DNA from: Diogma glabrata
Lineage: Eukaryota > Arthropoda > Insecta > Diptera > Cylindrotomidae
Length of the DNA: 64,000 bases
Direction of reading: 5' to 3'
Assembly: GCA_963693315.1 (NCBI GenBank)
Contig: OY856188.1
Span: 161,053,058-161,117,057, forward strand
The notes under the pieces were generated by a model. The model had not been told where the DNA came from. It worked only from the letters and a program-made list of their open reading frames with translations, and did not search any database. This document shows positions 1 to 10,057 of the stretch, piece by piece. The stretch's first letter is position 1. Every line of letters starts with the position of its first letter. The position numbers and the translations under genes are program-made.

Positions 1-370
1 ACAAATTTTAATCATATTGAATTACTTTAAGAACACCTTACATTCGGCTGTGATAGCGTTTGAAATTTGGTTTGACAACGATGGATTAAGGAAATGACAT
101 TTACGTAGGGTAATAATATATAAAATTAAACTAGAAAGTAACAGTTTTTGTAAAGCAAATACTTTATATTTTTGTTGAAACATCATTCTAAACCCTTTTT
201 ATGCATAGTATTAGTAAAAATATTCTAATCATTGATATGGAATTCGATGATCAAATATCAGTTTATTTAAGATTATTTGTACATATTTTAATGCAACACT
301 TCGTTTTTATGAATAAACTACTGCACAAATACTAATATGTAATTGTTTTGTAAAACATTAATTTAAACGA
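1..370. other. AT-rich stretch, nothing recognised
   Basis: No coding pattern, structured repeat or RNA gene is visible. The sequence is simple AT-rich DNA leading into the SINE-bearing inverted repeats. Confidence 0.5.
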
Positions 371-374
371 AGAT

Positions 375-905
375 TTTTTGCATTGAATTTTCTTGACAGT
401 AATATTGTGTGAATTCATAGAATGTGTAATATTTCTATTATAATCAACATTCTAAGTCACGAGTGTATAGTCATTATTGATTGTTTTCCAATCAATGCGA
501 AAATCAATGATCGACACTTGGTCAATTATTGTCATATATGCGCGCTTGCATATTTGCCAACATTTTGGGGAATTTTATTTATTCAGGATTTTGTGAGCAA
601 TTAAACTCAAGTAACTATGGAATTAATTTGAATTTTTCCAATTCAAAGGCATGGTTGGAAATATCTCAGAAAAAAACTCAGTTTTTCTCTTTTACGTGTT
701 TCGGTTGGGACTCGAACTCGTAACCTCATCAGTGCCAAACTGACGAGTTCAATTCCTTTGGCAGACACGTTTAGCCACTACGCCACCAAGGCGATGATAT
801 TTCTAAGTTGAAACTTCATCATCAGTTATCTTACTTAAGTTGAATTTCTCAATCGTCAGTTAAACATAGTTTTTTTATGGAAATTTTATTCATTTTGAAT
901 GCAGA
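375..905 (-). mobile_element. tRNA-derived SINE-bearing repeat, copy 1
   Basis: Read on the minus strand, this unit has a tRNA-like head with an A box (TGGCGTAGTGG, complement of 775-785) and a B box (AGTTCGAGTCC, complement of 708-718). A body follows with the shared phrase CTGAG..ATATTTCC..CCATGCCTTTGAATTGG, ending in CACAAAATCCTGAAT near 581. Shared non-tRNA sequence flanks the SINE on both sides, so the larger repeated unit exceeds the SINE. It is inverted relative to the copies at about 906-1325 and 1310-1640. The tRNA head suggests RNA polymerase III origin, a property of such SINEs in general. The gap between the A and B boxes is long for a tRNA, so this is not read as a functional tRNA gene. 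Confidence 0.65.
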
Positions 906-1325
906 TTTTTTGCATTGAAGTTTTTGACAGTACTATTGTGTGAATTCATAGAAAGTGTAAGTTTGGCACTTAATTTGAAAGGTTAGGAGTTCGAATCCCA
1001 ACCGAAACACGTAAAAGAGAAAAACTGAGTTTTTCCTGAGATATTTCCAACCATACCTTTGAATTGGAAAAATTCAAATTAATTCCATAGTTACTTGAGT
1101 TTAATTGCTCACAAAATCCTGAATAAATAAAATTCCCCAAAATGTTGGCAAATATGCAAGCGCGCATATATGACAATAATTGACCAAGTGTCGATCATTG
1201 ATTTTCGAATTGATTGGAAACAATCAATAATGGCTATATATTCGTGACTTAGAATGTTGACTACAATAGAAATATTACACATTCTATGAATTCACACAAT
1301 AGTACTGTCTAAATCTTCATTCAAA
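906..1325 (+). mobile_element. SINE-bearing repeat, copy 2 (head truncated)
   Basis: Plus-strand copy keeping only the B-box half of the tRNA-like head (GAGTTCGAATCCC near 988-1000), then the common body and the tail phrase CACAAAATCCTGAAT near 1110. About 200 bases of flank follow and match the complement of 375-580. The A-box half has been lost. With copy 1 it makes an interrupted palindrome with arms of roughly 340 bases. Confidence 0.6.
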
Positions 1326-1640
1326 ATGAATTAAATTTTCATAAAAAATTATGTGTAATTGACGATTGAGAAATTCAACTTAAGTAAGATAACTGATGAT
1401 GAAGTTTCAACTTAGAAATATCATCGCCTTGGTGGCGTAGTGGTTAAACGTGTCTGCCAAAGGAATTGAACTCGTCAGTTTGGCACAGATGAGGTTACGA
1501 GTTCGAGTCCCAGCCGAACACGTAAAAGAGAAAAACTGAGTTTTTTTCTGAGATATTTCCAGCCATGCCTTTGAATTGGAAAAATTCAAATAAATTCCAT
1601 AGTTACTTGAGTTTAATTGCTCACAAAATCCTGAATATTA
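1310..1640 (+). mobile_element. SINE-bearing repeat, copy 3 (complete tRNA-like head)
   Basis: Best preserved copy on the plus strand. It has an A box TGGCGTAGTGG at 1433-1443 and a B box AGTTCGAGTCC at 1500-1510. The body matches copies 1 and 2, ending in CACAAAATCCTGAAT near 1635. The upstream 110 bases (1310-1424) match the complement of about 795-905, showing that the repeated unit starts before the tRNA head. Further decayed copies lie near 21965-22108 and 53889-54020. Confidence 0.65.
1500..1510 (+). promoter_or_regulatory. Pol III B box of the SINE (A box at 1433-1443)
   Basis: AGTTCGAGTCC matches the internal promoter B-box consensus GGTTCGANTCC at nine or more positions. TGGCGTAGTGG 57 bases upstream matches the A-box consensus. 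Whether it still drives transcription cannot be judged from sequence. Confidence 0.55.
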
Positions 1641-1785
1641 ATTTAAACTTTAGTTTTTATAAATTTTGTTTAATTTGAATATCTTAAAGTAGAATTTCGA
1701 ATAAAAGCTATCATTTTATTTTAAAATACAAAACGAAATATGTCAATTGTCATGGATGAAGAACGCACAGATATACAAATTACGG

Positions 1786-1870
1786 GCTTGGGCCATCTTC
1801 AGGATAATAAATCTAACAGTAATAATTTTAATATTTTTGATAGTTTTATGATCCTGAAGATGGGCCTAGT
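1786..1870. repeat. short fold-back carrying CTGAAGATG motifs
   Basis: GGGCCATCTTCAGGAT at about 1789-1804 is answered by ATCCTGAAGATGGGCC at about 1850-1865, giving an inverted repeat with a 45-base spacer. Both arms carry the sequence CCTGAAGATGG, a motif that recurs in other palindromic repeats of the window near 20358 and 32317. Confidence 0.5.
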
Positions 1871-2104
1871 CTAAAATATGTAGATATTTAATAATAAACA
1901 AAGTATTTTAATTCAATTGAGGAAGAACAAATTTAAAATCAAATATTACAAATGGTATGCAACAAATTTTAAAATACGATAAGATAAGCCACAACAATTT
2001 TGAGATAACTCTTAATTCCTGGGGCGCATTTCTCATGTTTGAACAGAGCGCAAAAATGTCTTGCACCGGCCCTGCCTTAGATCGTAACGAATAGAAAGAA
2101 ATAT
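1871..2104. other. unassigned sequence
   Basis: No feature recognised between the fold-back and the LINE A fragment. Confidence 0.4.
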
Positions 2105-2954
2105 ATGTAGAAAATTAATAGATGCAGAGAAACATCTATTTATTAGAAAAAAAAGCTAGTAAATTTGCTGAGCATCCAACTGGTTCGAGAAATTTTTTTA
2201 AAACCGCTAAGGCTGTTCAAGGAAATTTTTGTAAGTCTTCTTTACCTCCTCTTATTGATAGGGATATACCTGTTATTGACCCTAAAGAAAAAGCTAATTT
2301 ATTGGGTAACTGTTTCTCGTTGAATTCTACGTAAGTAGAACCCAATTTTCAACCTATACCAATTCCTAGAGTTTCTAACAAAATGGGGCGGATTATTTTT
2401 CGTAAAAACAATCCGGAAAATGCTTTTACAAATTAACACTAATAAGGCATCTGAACCTGATAGTATTCCTCCAATTATTCTTAAAACCTTTGCTAAGGAG
2501 TTAGCACCAATCCTCACTAAAATTTTCTATTTATCATATAAAAAAGGGATTTTCTAAGTTCCAAAGAAAGGTGCTAAAACAGATCCAACTAACTACAGAC
2601 CCATATCAATTTTGTCGGTTGTTTCTAAAATATTTGAGAAATATATTAATTTTAATATTATGAGCTTCTTAGAGTCTTCAAAACTTCTCAATGAAAGAAA
2701 ATACGGATTTCGAAAAGGAAGAGCGACAAGAGATTTACTTTCGTTTGTCACGCATATCTGAAACAAGTCGCTTGAAAACCATGGTGAAACTTTCGGTGTA
2801 GCTCTTGATATTGCCAAAGCATTTGACAAAGTATGGCACAACAATTTTATATGCAAATTGAGATGCTACGGCTTAAACGAGCAACTTATTTTTTGGATAC
2901 AGAGCTTTATATCTGAGCGTAAATTTCGTGTTAATGTTGATGGTTTCTCATCAG
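2105..2954 (+). pseudogene. LINE family A reverse-transcriptase fragment, 5' part
   Basis: Frames on the plus strand encode the linker and first half of a non-LTR reverse transcriptase. Visible phrases are KFAEHPTGSRNFFKTAKAVQ, SSLPPLIDRDIPVIDPKEKA, PPIILKTFAKELAPILTKIF, NYRPISILSVVSKIFEKYIN, KYGFRKGRATRDLLSFVTH and LDIAKAFDKVWHNN; the last contains a catalytic aspartate. Stops and frameshifts break the frame several times. The same family occurs at 4153, 34190-36390, 46440-47400 and 54103-54625. The reading stops abruptly at 2954, where a 1198-bp element is inserted, and resumes at 4153. This is a dead I/Jockey/CR1-type LINE; the exact clade is not determined. Confidence 0.8.
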
Positions 2955-4152
2955 TGTAGTACCTGCAAACAAATATCCAAACACCTAAACTCCCAAACTA
3001 ACATCTCGCTAACATTCTTATAAATTTCGAATCTAGTATCTCTGAATATTCCAAATTAATTAATAACATTCCTCAATATCCAAATATAAATTCAAAATAA
3101 ATAGTCCAACAAAAACGCAACACTGACCTACACTCTAGTTTTCCATTTTCAATCGTTCTCAATTATATATCGAAATTTCACAACCGTACATTTATTCCAA
3201 TTTTATTAAAACAATATTTCCGCGTTAAAAACCTAAATCTTTATTAAAATTAAAATAAGCGCTTAATTCGCGAAATTACATTGCATAATTTTTAAATAAT
3301 AAAAAACTAAAATATGGTCAGTGGGTCGTTTTCGTTGCAATACCAACTAATAATAAATAACAATTTAAAAATCAATTTCCAAAGGTAATCGTTTTTAAAT
3401 TATAAAAGTAATATATTAAATCAAAATCGTAGCAGTCGGAAAAAAACAGTTTTACTAAATCGAATCAAGTCAGTCATTTTTGAGAGTCAATTTTACAAAT
3501 ATAAAACAAGCCAGCAAATTTAAGAAAAATCAATTAAACAGTCAATTGTTACAAATCAACCAAGTGAAATCGTGATTCAAGTGATTCATTAAAATAGTAA
3601 TTAAGCGGACCAATAGTGAAGTCAGTGTTCTTTAGTCAATCTTTATTTGACAAATCAATCGTTAGGTCAAATTTTAAATATTATAAACAGAGTTTAGTTT
3701 ACAAACTATAAGTTAAGTAAAATATAAAAATAAACCAAAACATTGTGTTATAGTTTTTGGCAAATAAAAGTGATGTTATTTGGAGTTTTAAATATATAAA
3801 TATAAACTAAAATATTGAGTTATTGTTTTTGTCAAATAAAAGTGCTGTAATTTGGAGTTCTACTGAAACTTGTGTAAGCTAACCTAAACTTATCACAAAG
3901 AGTTTCCTTCATTTCTTTGGGAAATAAGAACGTTCCGGTTAGAGATTGAATGCAGTCAATCAACAGACACATCAATAATCATATTAGTTAATTAAAAGCA
4001 CTGCATTTTCCACACGTGAAAGTGTCACCAGCCTTCGAAAGCACTAAAGTATAAAATATAAAATAAAGTATAAAATAAGTAGTGAAATAAAAACTTAAAA
4101 CAAATATCAGCACTACACATTGTTTTATAGTAGTGTTAACATTGGCACTACA
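2955..4152. mobile_element. solo LTR (or LTR-like element) inserted in LINE A
   Basis: The 1198-bp insert begins TGTAGTACC and ends GGCACTACA, an inverted terminal pair with one mismatch of the TG..CA type. It is flanked by TCAG at 2951-2954 and 4153-4156, a 4-bp target duplication as expected for Ty3/Gypsy-type integration. Taking out the insert and one TCAG puts the LINE A frame back in register across the site, so the boundaries are firm. No coding sequence is seen inside. An internal duplication of about 75 bp (around 3728-3862) and many AATAAA hexamers are present. A non-autonomous DNA transposon with 4-bp duplications is the alternative. Confidence 0.65.
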
Positions 4153-5222
4153 TCAGACACCTTTTCAACAAATGCTGGTGTTCCACAAGGCTTCGCCTTA
4201 TCACCTACTCTTTTTCTTCTCTATATCAATGACTTTCTAGATTCAACAGTTAATCCCATCCATAGTTTTGCTGATGATTGCACACTTCATGCATCTCATG
4301 AAATGCCAAATCTTTATACACCAGCAACACTTAATGTCGCTAGATCAAATTTGATAGAGTCATTAAACATTGATTTAAAAACAATCTTGGATTGGGGTGT
4401 TGCCAACAGTGTTGAATTCAACACGAGTAAAACTCAAGTTTGCTATTTATCTAGGTTATCAACATCTAATCCGTTTTCATTAAAGTTTGATTCAAATGAT
4501 CTTGAAGAGAAAGAATCTGTTAGACTTCTAGGAGTTGTGATTGAAAATAATATGAAATGGATTTCTCATATTTTCCTAGCTAAGAACGCTGTTTAAAAAT
4601 TAGGATTTTTGGGTCGTTGTCGTAAGGTTTTTAATAGCAAGAAGCTTCTTTTAATATATAAGTCATTTATTCGTCCCTGCATGGAGTATTGTTCTCTCAT
4701 TTGGGGTGGAGCCTACGTAAGTAGTTTGAAATGTCTTGATTTTATATAGTGGAGAGCTGTCAAATTGATCGGCAATTTAAATCTTACTAACGAGCTTGAT
4801 TACTTGCAACATAGAAGAGATGTTGCTGATTTGACGATATTTTACAAATACATTATGGATGAACGGCATCTGCGGAGATCAAATCAATTTTGCCAGAACC
4901 TGCTAATTTTACGCGTTAACAAGAGCATCAATAGCAGCCCATCCTTTTACGGTTCGAGAAACAAGATGTAGAACTGTCGTTTTTCAACGTGATTTTTTTA
5001 ACAGAGTCTCACATCTCTGGAATACCTTACCGGCGTGGATCTTTCCTAATAATTTTAATCCTCAAAACTTTAAAATTAACGTGAATAAATTCCTCAAAGA
5101 AAATTAATAAATACTCCTGAGCCCTAGTTCCCCAGTTAGCATGGTATCTTTGGATATTCAAAGACGTTAATCTATAATTTATTATGGTTAACACTAAACA
5201 TGCCTAACTTTGCATAAAAAAA
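4153..5222 (+). pseudogene. LINE family A reverse transcriptase, 3' part and 3' end
   Basis: Continues the LINE interrupted at 2954. Phrases are STNAGVPQGFALSPTLFLLY, IHSFADDCTLHASHE with the catalytic FADD near 4267-4278, TILDWGVANSVEFNTSKTQV, LGFLGRCRK, YKSFIRPCMEYCSLIWGGAY, and the C-terminal motif LQHRRDVADLTIFYKYIMDE. In-frame stops occur after KNAV (4594-4596) and in the VQRRA region. The 3' end shares about 90 bases with 34200-34290 and ends in an A-rich tail near 5215. Not functional. Confidence 0.8.
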
Positions 5223-5455
5223 AATTTTCGATTTTGTAATAATTTTTGGAATATTTGTAGAATTTTAAAAAAAATTTGAATTTTTGATTTTGTAAGAATT
5301 TTAGAAATATTTTTAGAATTTTGAAAATGTTTAAATTTTTGATTTTATTATAATTTTTGAAAATATTTTTGGAATTTTGAAAAAAGTTTGTATTTTTAAT
5401 TTTGTATTAAATATTTTTAGAATTTTGGAAAAAGTTTTTTGAATTTCGAATTTAT
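5223..5455. repeat. degenerate ~60-bp AT-rich tandem repeat
   Basis: About four diverged units of the form ATTTTTGATTTTGTAAGAAT followed by ATTTTTAGAATTTTG repeat head to tail directly after the LINE tail. No coding meaning. Confidence 0.6.
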
Positions 5456-5938
5456 GAAATATTAAATTAATTAAATTATATACATTAATTAAATTAATTA
5501 AATTAATTAAATTAATTAAATTAATTAAATTAATTAAATTAATTAAATTAATTGAATTAATTAAATTAATTAAATTAATTAAATTAATTAAATTAATTAA
5601 ATTAATTAAATTAATTAAATTAATTAAATTAATTAAATTAATTAAATTAATTAAATTAATTTTAATTAATTAAATTATTTAAATTAATTAAATTAATTAA
5701 GTTATTTAAATTAATTAAATTAATTAAGTTATTTAAATTAATTAAATTAATTAAATTAATTAATTAACTTAATTAAATTAAATAACTTAATTAAATTTAT
5801 TAAATTAATTAAATTAATTAGAATAATTAAATTAATTATATTAATTAAATTAATTAAATTAATCAAATTAATTAAATCAATTAAATTAATTAAATTAATT
5901 AAATTGATCAAATTAATTAAATTAATTAAAATTATTTA
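5456..5938. repeat. AT-only satellite, 9-bp unit TAAATTAAT
   Basis: About 480 bases composed almost only of A and T repeat the unit TAAATTAAT, with scattered unit-length changes (for example TTATTTAAAT at about 5700-5740) and a few C or G substitutions. The unit is nearly self-complementary, so either strand can fold. Confidence 0.9.
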
Positions 5939-5984
5939 TGTATTTTTTCAAGGACATCTATTTATTTTCATCCAAAAATCTAGT

Positions 5985-6300
5985 TAGTGGTATATTCCTC
6001 GATTGTGTGGCGTACTGTATTTCTCAATGATAGAAGCCCAGATATGGAGTTATTTGAAGATTATTTTCTTCGAGTAAGCAATAGCGCGCACATCATCAAG
6101 GTTTATTTCACAGCTAAGATTGAGGGTGCTGCCGTTGACTGAATACAGTTCATCCGCACTCTTAGATTTCACGTTGGCTGTGATATCTCACTGCTTTTGC
6201 CAATGGTATGTGGTATCTCAAGTTTACTCGCATGTCAATAATATCATTTTAACTACTTACAGCAGTCAAATAATGGCAAGACAATTCAAAAGCTAGATTA
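5985..6300 (-). mobile_element. repeat B, partial copy
   Basis: Matches parts of 38450-38720 in the same orientation and 25330-25530 inverted. Shared phrases are GCTAAGATTGAGGGTGCTGC, GACTGAATACAGTTCATCC and GTGATATCTCACTGCT. It lacks the LINE B-like 3' end found in the fuller copies at 25205-26535 and 38160-38830. Orientation is assigned from those copies. Confidence 0.6.
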
Positions 6301-6334
6301 TCATCTCTTAAGCATCAATAAACTGGCCGATTGC

Positions 6335-6425
6335 AAAATACACGTTCGTTCCTCTATCTTTAGAAGGGTAAAATGCTGCGACAAAAAAAGCCCGCCCAGA
6401 AAGACGTTGCCATAAATGTAAAAAG
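6335..6425 (+). pseudogene. LINE family B fragment
   Basis: CGTTCGTTCCTCTATCTTTA and the following 60 bases match the LINE B segment seen at about 27170-27245 and 49400-49470, which encodes a phrase like RSSLYLQRVKYMNE. The fragment is too short to say more. Confidence 0.45.
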
Positions 6426-6522
6426 GAACTATAACGAATCGCCGAGACACTGAAATCTGGGATTGGGGCGCCACATGTAGTTTTTGAGATATCACAAATC
6501 ATCAACACCTAATTCACATTTT

Positions 6523-6575
6523 TGGGTTACCCTACCCTTTGGGTTACCCTACCCTACCCTATTAGTTACCCTACC
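6523..6575. repeat. short TTACCCTACCC array
   Basis: Two copies of GGGTTACCCTACCCT plus extra TACCC units. It resembles a telomere repeat but is neither TTAGG nor a long array, so it is treated as a local minisatellite. Confidence 0.55.
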
Positions 6576-8925
6576 CAATATTGATAATTAAATATTTCTA
6601 CAAACAAACATAAAATATTAAAAACTCAAAGTTTAAAAAAATTAAAGCCGTTTTCAATTTGTATTTGTTTTATTTAAATATGAATTTACACTTATATGTA
6701 TATTGTTTGAAACTAAAAAATCAATTAAATCAATTTTTTGTTTTTTATAAATCATTACACCAAATATTTTAATAAACCATTTAATTTAGTCGTTACTAGT
6801 GATGTAATATACATGTTTAAAAAATTATACTGTAATGTTAAAAAAGATTGTTCAGAATTTCTTAACTGTAATCAAATCGGTTTTCTGAAATAATATATTT
6901 TATTGGTATTTATTTAGAAATTTACAATGTTTATAATTTTAGCTAATGTTACAAATATACAATATTAAAATTTTTGTGGTATTTTATTAAAAACATTTTG
7001 ATAAAAATTTTTAACTAAAATATTAGGATGCCGAAACACAATTCAGATAAAACACTAAAAACATCTTCGTTACACGATGTGAACACGGACTCAACTGCAT
7101 GATCCATCTGATTTTTTCAAATAATCTTTTAAAATAATTATTATTTATTATAACATTTAATTTTTATTTAAAATTTAATAATTACATTTCATTTAAACAC
7201 AAAAAAATTTTAGGTTCAACTATATATAGTTAAGAAGTTAATGATGTTTCTTTAAACAACGGCAAATGGCAACTGCACGGTGAACATTTGTGGTTTGTCT
7301 GTCTTTCGAAGTCAATTTGTTTGGTGAAATTATTTTCTACTCGTATCAGTCTTTTTCTTCTGTGTTTTTTATTTGTTAAATAAATCGTTTTGTGCAATGG
7401 ATATTGATCATTTGAAAATATTATGTAAGATTCTGTTTTAGCGTAATAAGTGTGTAGAAAAGTGTTTGGTTTGAACTATTTTTGTGTTTTTGTGAAAATT
7501 CGACCCAAAAGATCTGCATTTATTAAAACTGTTTTGGATTGAAGTACCGCTTGAAAACATTAAGTGAACAATAAAAATGTTCGGTAAACTCTGTGACTGA
7601 ATGAGTTTTGTACTGCTTGATGTTCTTACTTTCTTATAAGTCAAAACGACTGTCTGTCGTCTTTTCGAATTATGCGGCTGATGTGTTTATTCCTCATCGT
7701 TTCATAACATCACCACCTAAAGATGAGCTTTGCTCAGTTTTGGGAGTGATAAACCAGTTTTATAATTAAAAATGTTGTGTAGTAGTAGTTAAATCAGGTA
7801 GTAATTACATGAACCAAAGTTTTTTGTTTTATTATAATTTTTCTTTTTAAAGAATGGATAGCTAAACCATAAATGCCATTATATAATAAAATTATGAAGG
7901 GGCTACCAGAGAGATTTTGGAGTATAAAGAGCAGAGCAGAGTATAAAGAGTATAAAGAGCAGACGGACCTTGGTGACAATTGACATTGTTTTTAGTTTGG
8001 GCACAGACGTATAGCAAAAATTATTATTATTAATAAAAAATAATTATTAATTACATTACATTATTTGCAAGTATTTTATATCTGTTTAGATATCTGTTTG
8101 TATTTTATATCTGTTTACAAAACTAACATCATAACATACATATAATAAATTAAAATAATATAACATGATATAAAGCGAAACGAGATTCGTCCAGAGAACT
8201 TCTCAAAAAAACTCTCCATCAAGCGTTCAATCGTTTCAAGTTCTCTTAAAAAATGACATTTAATCTACCAATAGCTAGTAATGTTCAACTGTTCCTATTA
8301 GGCCAGAAAACTGTTCAGAAATCTTTTTCAATTAACTAAATGCTTACTTTCAATAATTACAACTGACACTACCTAATATTTTTCAACCCAACTGCACCTG
8401 TTGGTCCATAAAACTTTTATAATTATGTAGCGTCATAACCTGAGATTTTCCAACTGTTTCTATTATTTGGAAGTAACTGAAGCTGGATTGACTCAGAAAC
8501 ATTCCCTTCTATTATTTTTCGTGTCACCAAATTAACTCATGTGCCATATGTTTCTAGTCAAAAGTTCTTCCCATTATAGGTTTCTCAAAAAATTGGGTAG
8601 CAAAATGTATGAAAATCGTTCTTTTAACTTACTCGAAGAATTTTTTTTAAGCTGGAAAAATAAGTAATCTAGGAAAAAAACTCACGTTTTTTGGTAATAA
8701 ATCATAACTAAGCAGTTTAATTTTTTTTATATATTACAATCTATTTCGATTTTTCTAAATCAAAAAAGATTTCTTAAAAAAACTTTTGTTTTATTATCTT
8801 CTTATCTATGTCTATAAAATACAGATAAAAATCAATACATATTTGAAATTTTTTGTTTTCAGTAGGCGTGAACAAATACATTTTATAAATGGGGCATTCG
8901 AGTAAAGACCGATTTAAACACACAG
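6576..8925. other. AT-rich stretch without recognised genes
   Basis: About 2.3 kb with no domain, transposon end or RNA gene that I can support. A short microrepeat of TATAAAGAG(CAG) units lies at about 7918-7965. Open frames here are short and composition-driven. Confidence 0.5.
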
Positions 8926-9015
8926 TTTAAATGCATAATAAAACGTTGTGAGGTCATTACGAAGTAAAATTTAGAATGCATTTAGGGGATTTTTACGATT
9001 CCTGCAATATACTTT
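8926..9015. mobile_element. fragment of the 40308-40563 MITE family
   Basis: AATAAAACGTTGTGAGGTCA and ATTTAGGGGATTTTTACG match the arm of the fold-back MITE at 40308-40563, with an interposed short insertion. One arm only, no target duplication visible. Confidence 0.5.
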
Positions 9016-9630
9016 TTTGTTGTTGTTTTCTTCTTTTTTTTATTCAAATTTTTGTTGGTGATTGATGTATCATTTTTTGTATTTTTTTTGTAAGAAGTAA
9101 AGAAGATCTTTTTTATCAATTTGTTTTTGTTATTGAATGGAAATACATTTTTTTTTTCAATAAAAAATTGATCGGTAATTTTTTAAAATTTTTTTGATTT
9201 TCAATTAAATCACAAGATATAATATTTAATATTTATTATGAAAAATAGATAGAATTTCTAAAGTTTATGAAACATTCTATTTTTGTATGAATCATTAATG
9301 CATTAAATAGTTATATTTAATGAAATTTAAATAAAATATTATAAATATAAATTAATAAATACTAAATAGTTAATTTGAATAATCACAATTATTTAGTCCA
9401 CATTGTTTAGTTCTATCGAATACATAGTTTTTATTAATTTTTTATTTTACATATTTTGTAATTAATAGTTATTTATTTATCTAGAACGAAAAGTGAAACT
9501 TTAAAGTACGAGCTAGATGTAATTACTAGTGAGTACCTTTAAAAACACCTTTCGTTTGAGGTAAATACAAAATTTTATTTCATACTGGAAATTTATTAAA
9601 ATAAAAAGAAATGAGTTTTAAATTTTGCTC
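9016..9630. other. AT-rich stretch, nothing recognised
   Basis: Homopolymer-rich sequence between two repeats, with no supported feature. Confidence 0.45.
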
Positions 9631-9788
9631 AAAAAGTTGAACTTTAACGTCCTAGGACTTTATAAAATTTTATAAAGTCCTAGGACGTTAAAGTTCAACT
9701 TTTATGGTACAAAAAGTTGAACTTTAACGTCCTAGAACTTTATAAAGTTTTATAAAGTCCTAGAAAATTAAAGTTCAACTTTTTGTAC
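9631..9788. repeat. two tandem near-perfect palindromes
   Basis: 9631-9704 and 9707-9788 are each long palindromes built from AAAAAGTTGAACTTTAACGT, CCTAGGACTTTATAAA and their complements, with almost no loop. The second also closes with GTAC at both ends. The two differ at a handful of positions (CCTAGGACTT against CCTAGAACTT), so one probably arose by duplication of the other. Confidence 0.85.
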
Positions 9789-10057
9789 TATAAATAATCC
9801 GAAAAATGTCGTTTTAGATATCAGTATGAAATAAATAAACTAAAAAAATTACAATATAAAAATAAAAGAAACAACTGAAAAAAATATCTACAGTGTTCCA
9901 TCAGCGCTGTCGAAGTTACTACTATAGATGAAAAACGTGATCTACGCAAGTGAAAAAGTCGAGATTTGAACTTGACCATTTTTGATTTTCCTGAAACTTG
10001 GCATATAAGTAGTATGGACAAAATAAAAAATACATCTTATTTTAAAATTTTTTTAAA
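9789..10057. other. unassigned sequence between palindromes
   Basis: No feature recognised. Confidence 0.4.

Noticed and set aside
1424..1525. tRNA gene
   Set aside because: A and B boxes are good but 57 bases apart, no closed acceptor stem is seen, and the segment repeats with a SINE body. Read as tRNA-derived SINE.
5456..5938. CRISPR-like or origin-like array
   Set aside because: Simple 9-bp AT satellite with no spacers; organism is eukaryotic.
6523..6575. telomere repeat
   Set aside because: Only a few TTACCC/TACCC units, not TTAGG, and embedded in ordinary repeats.
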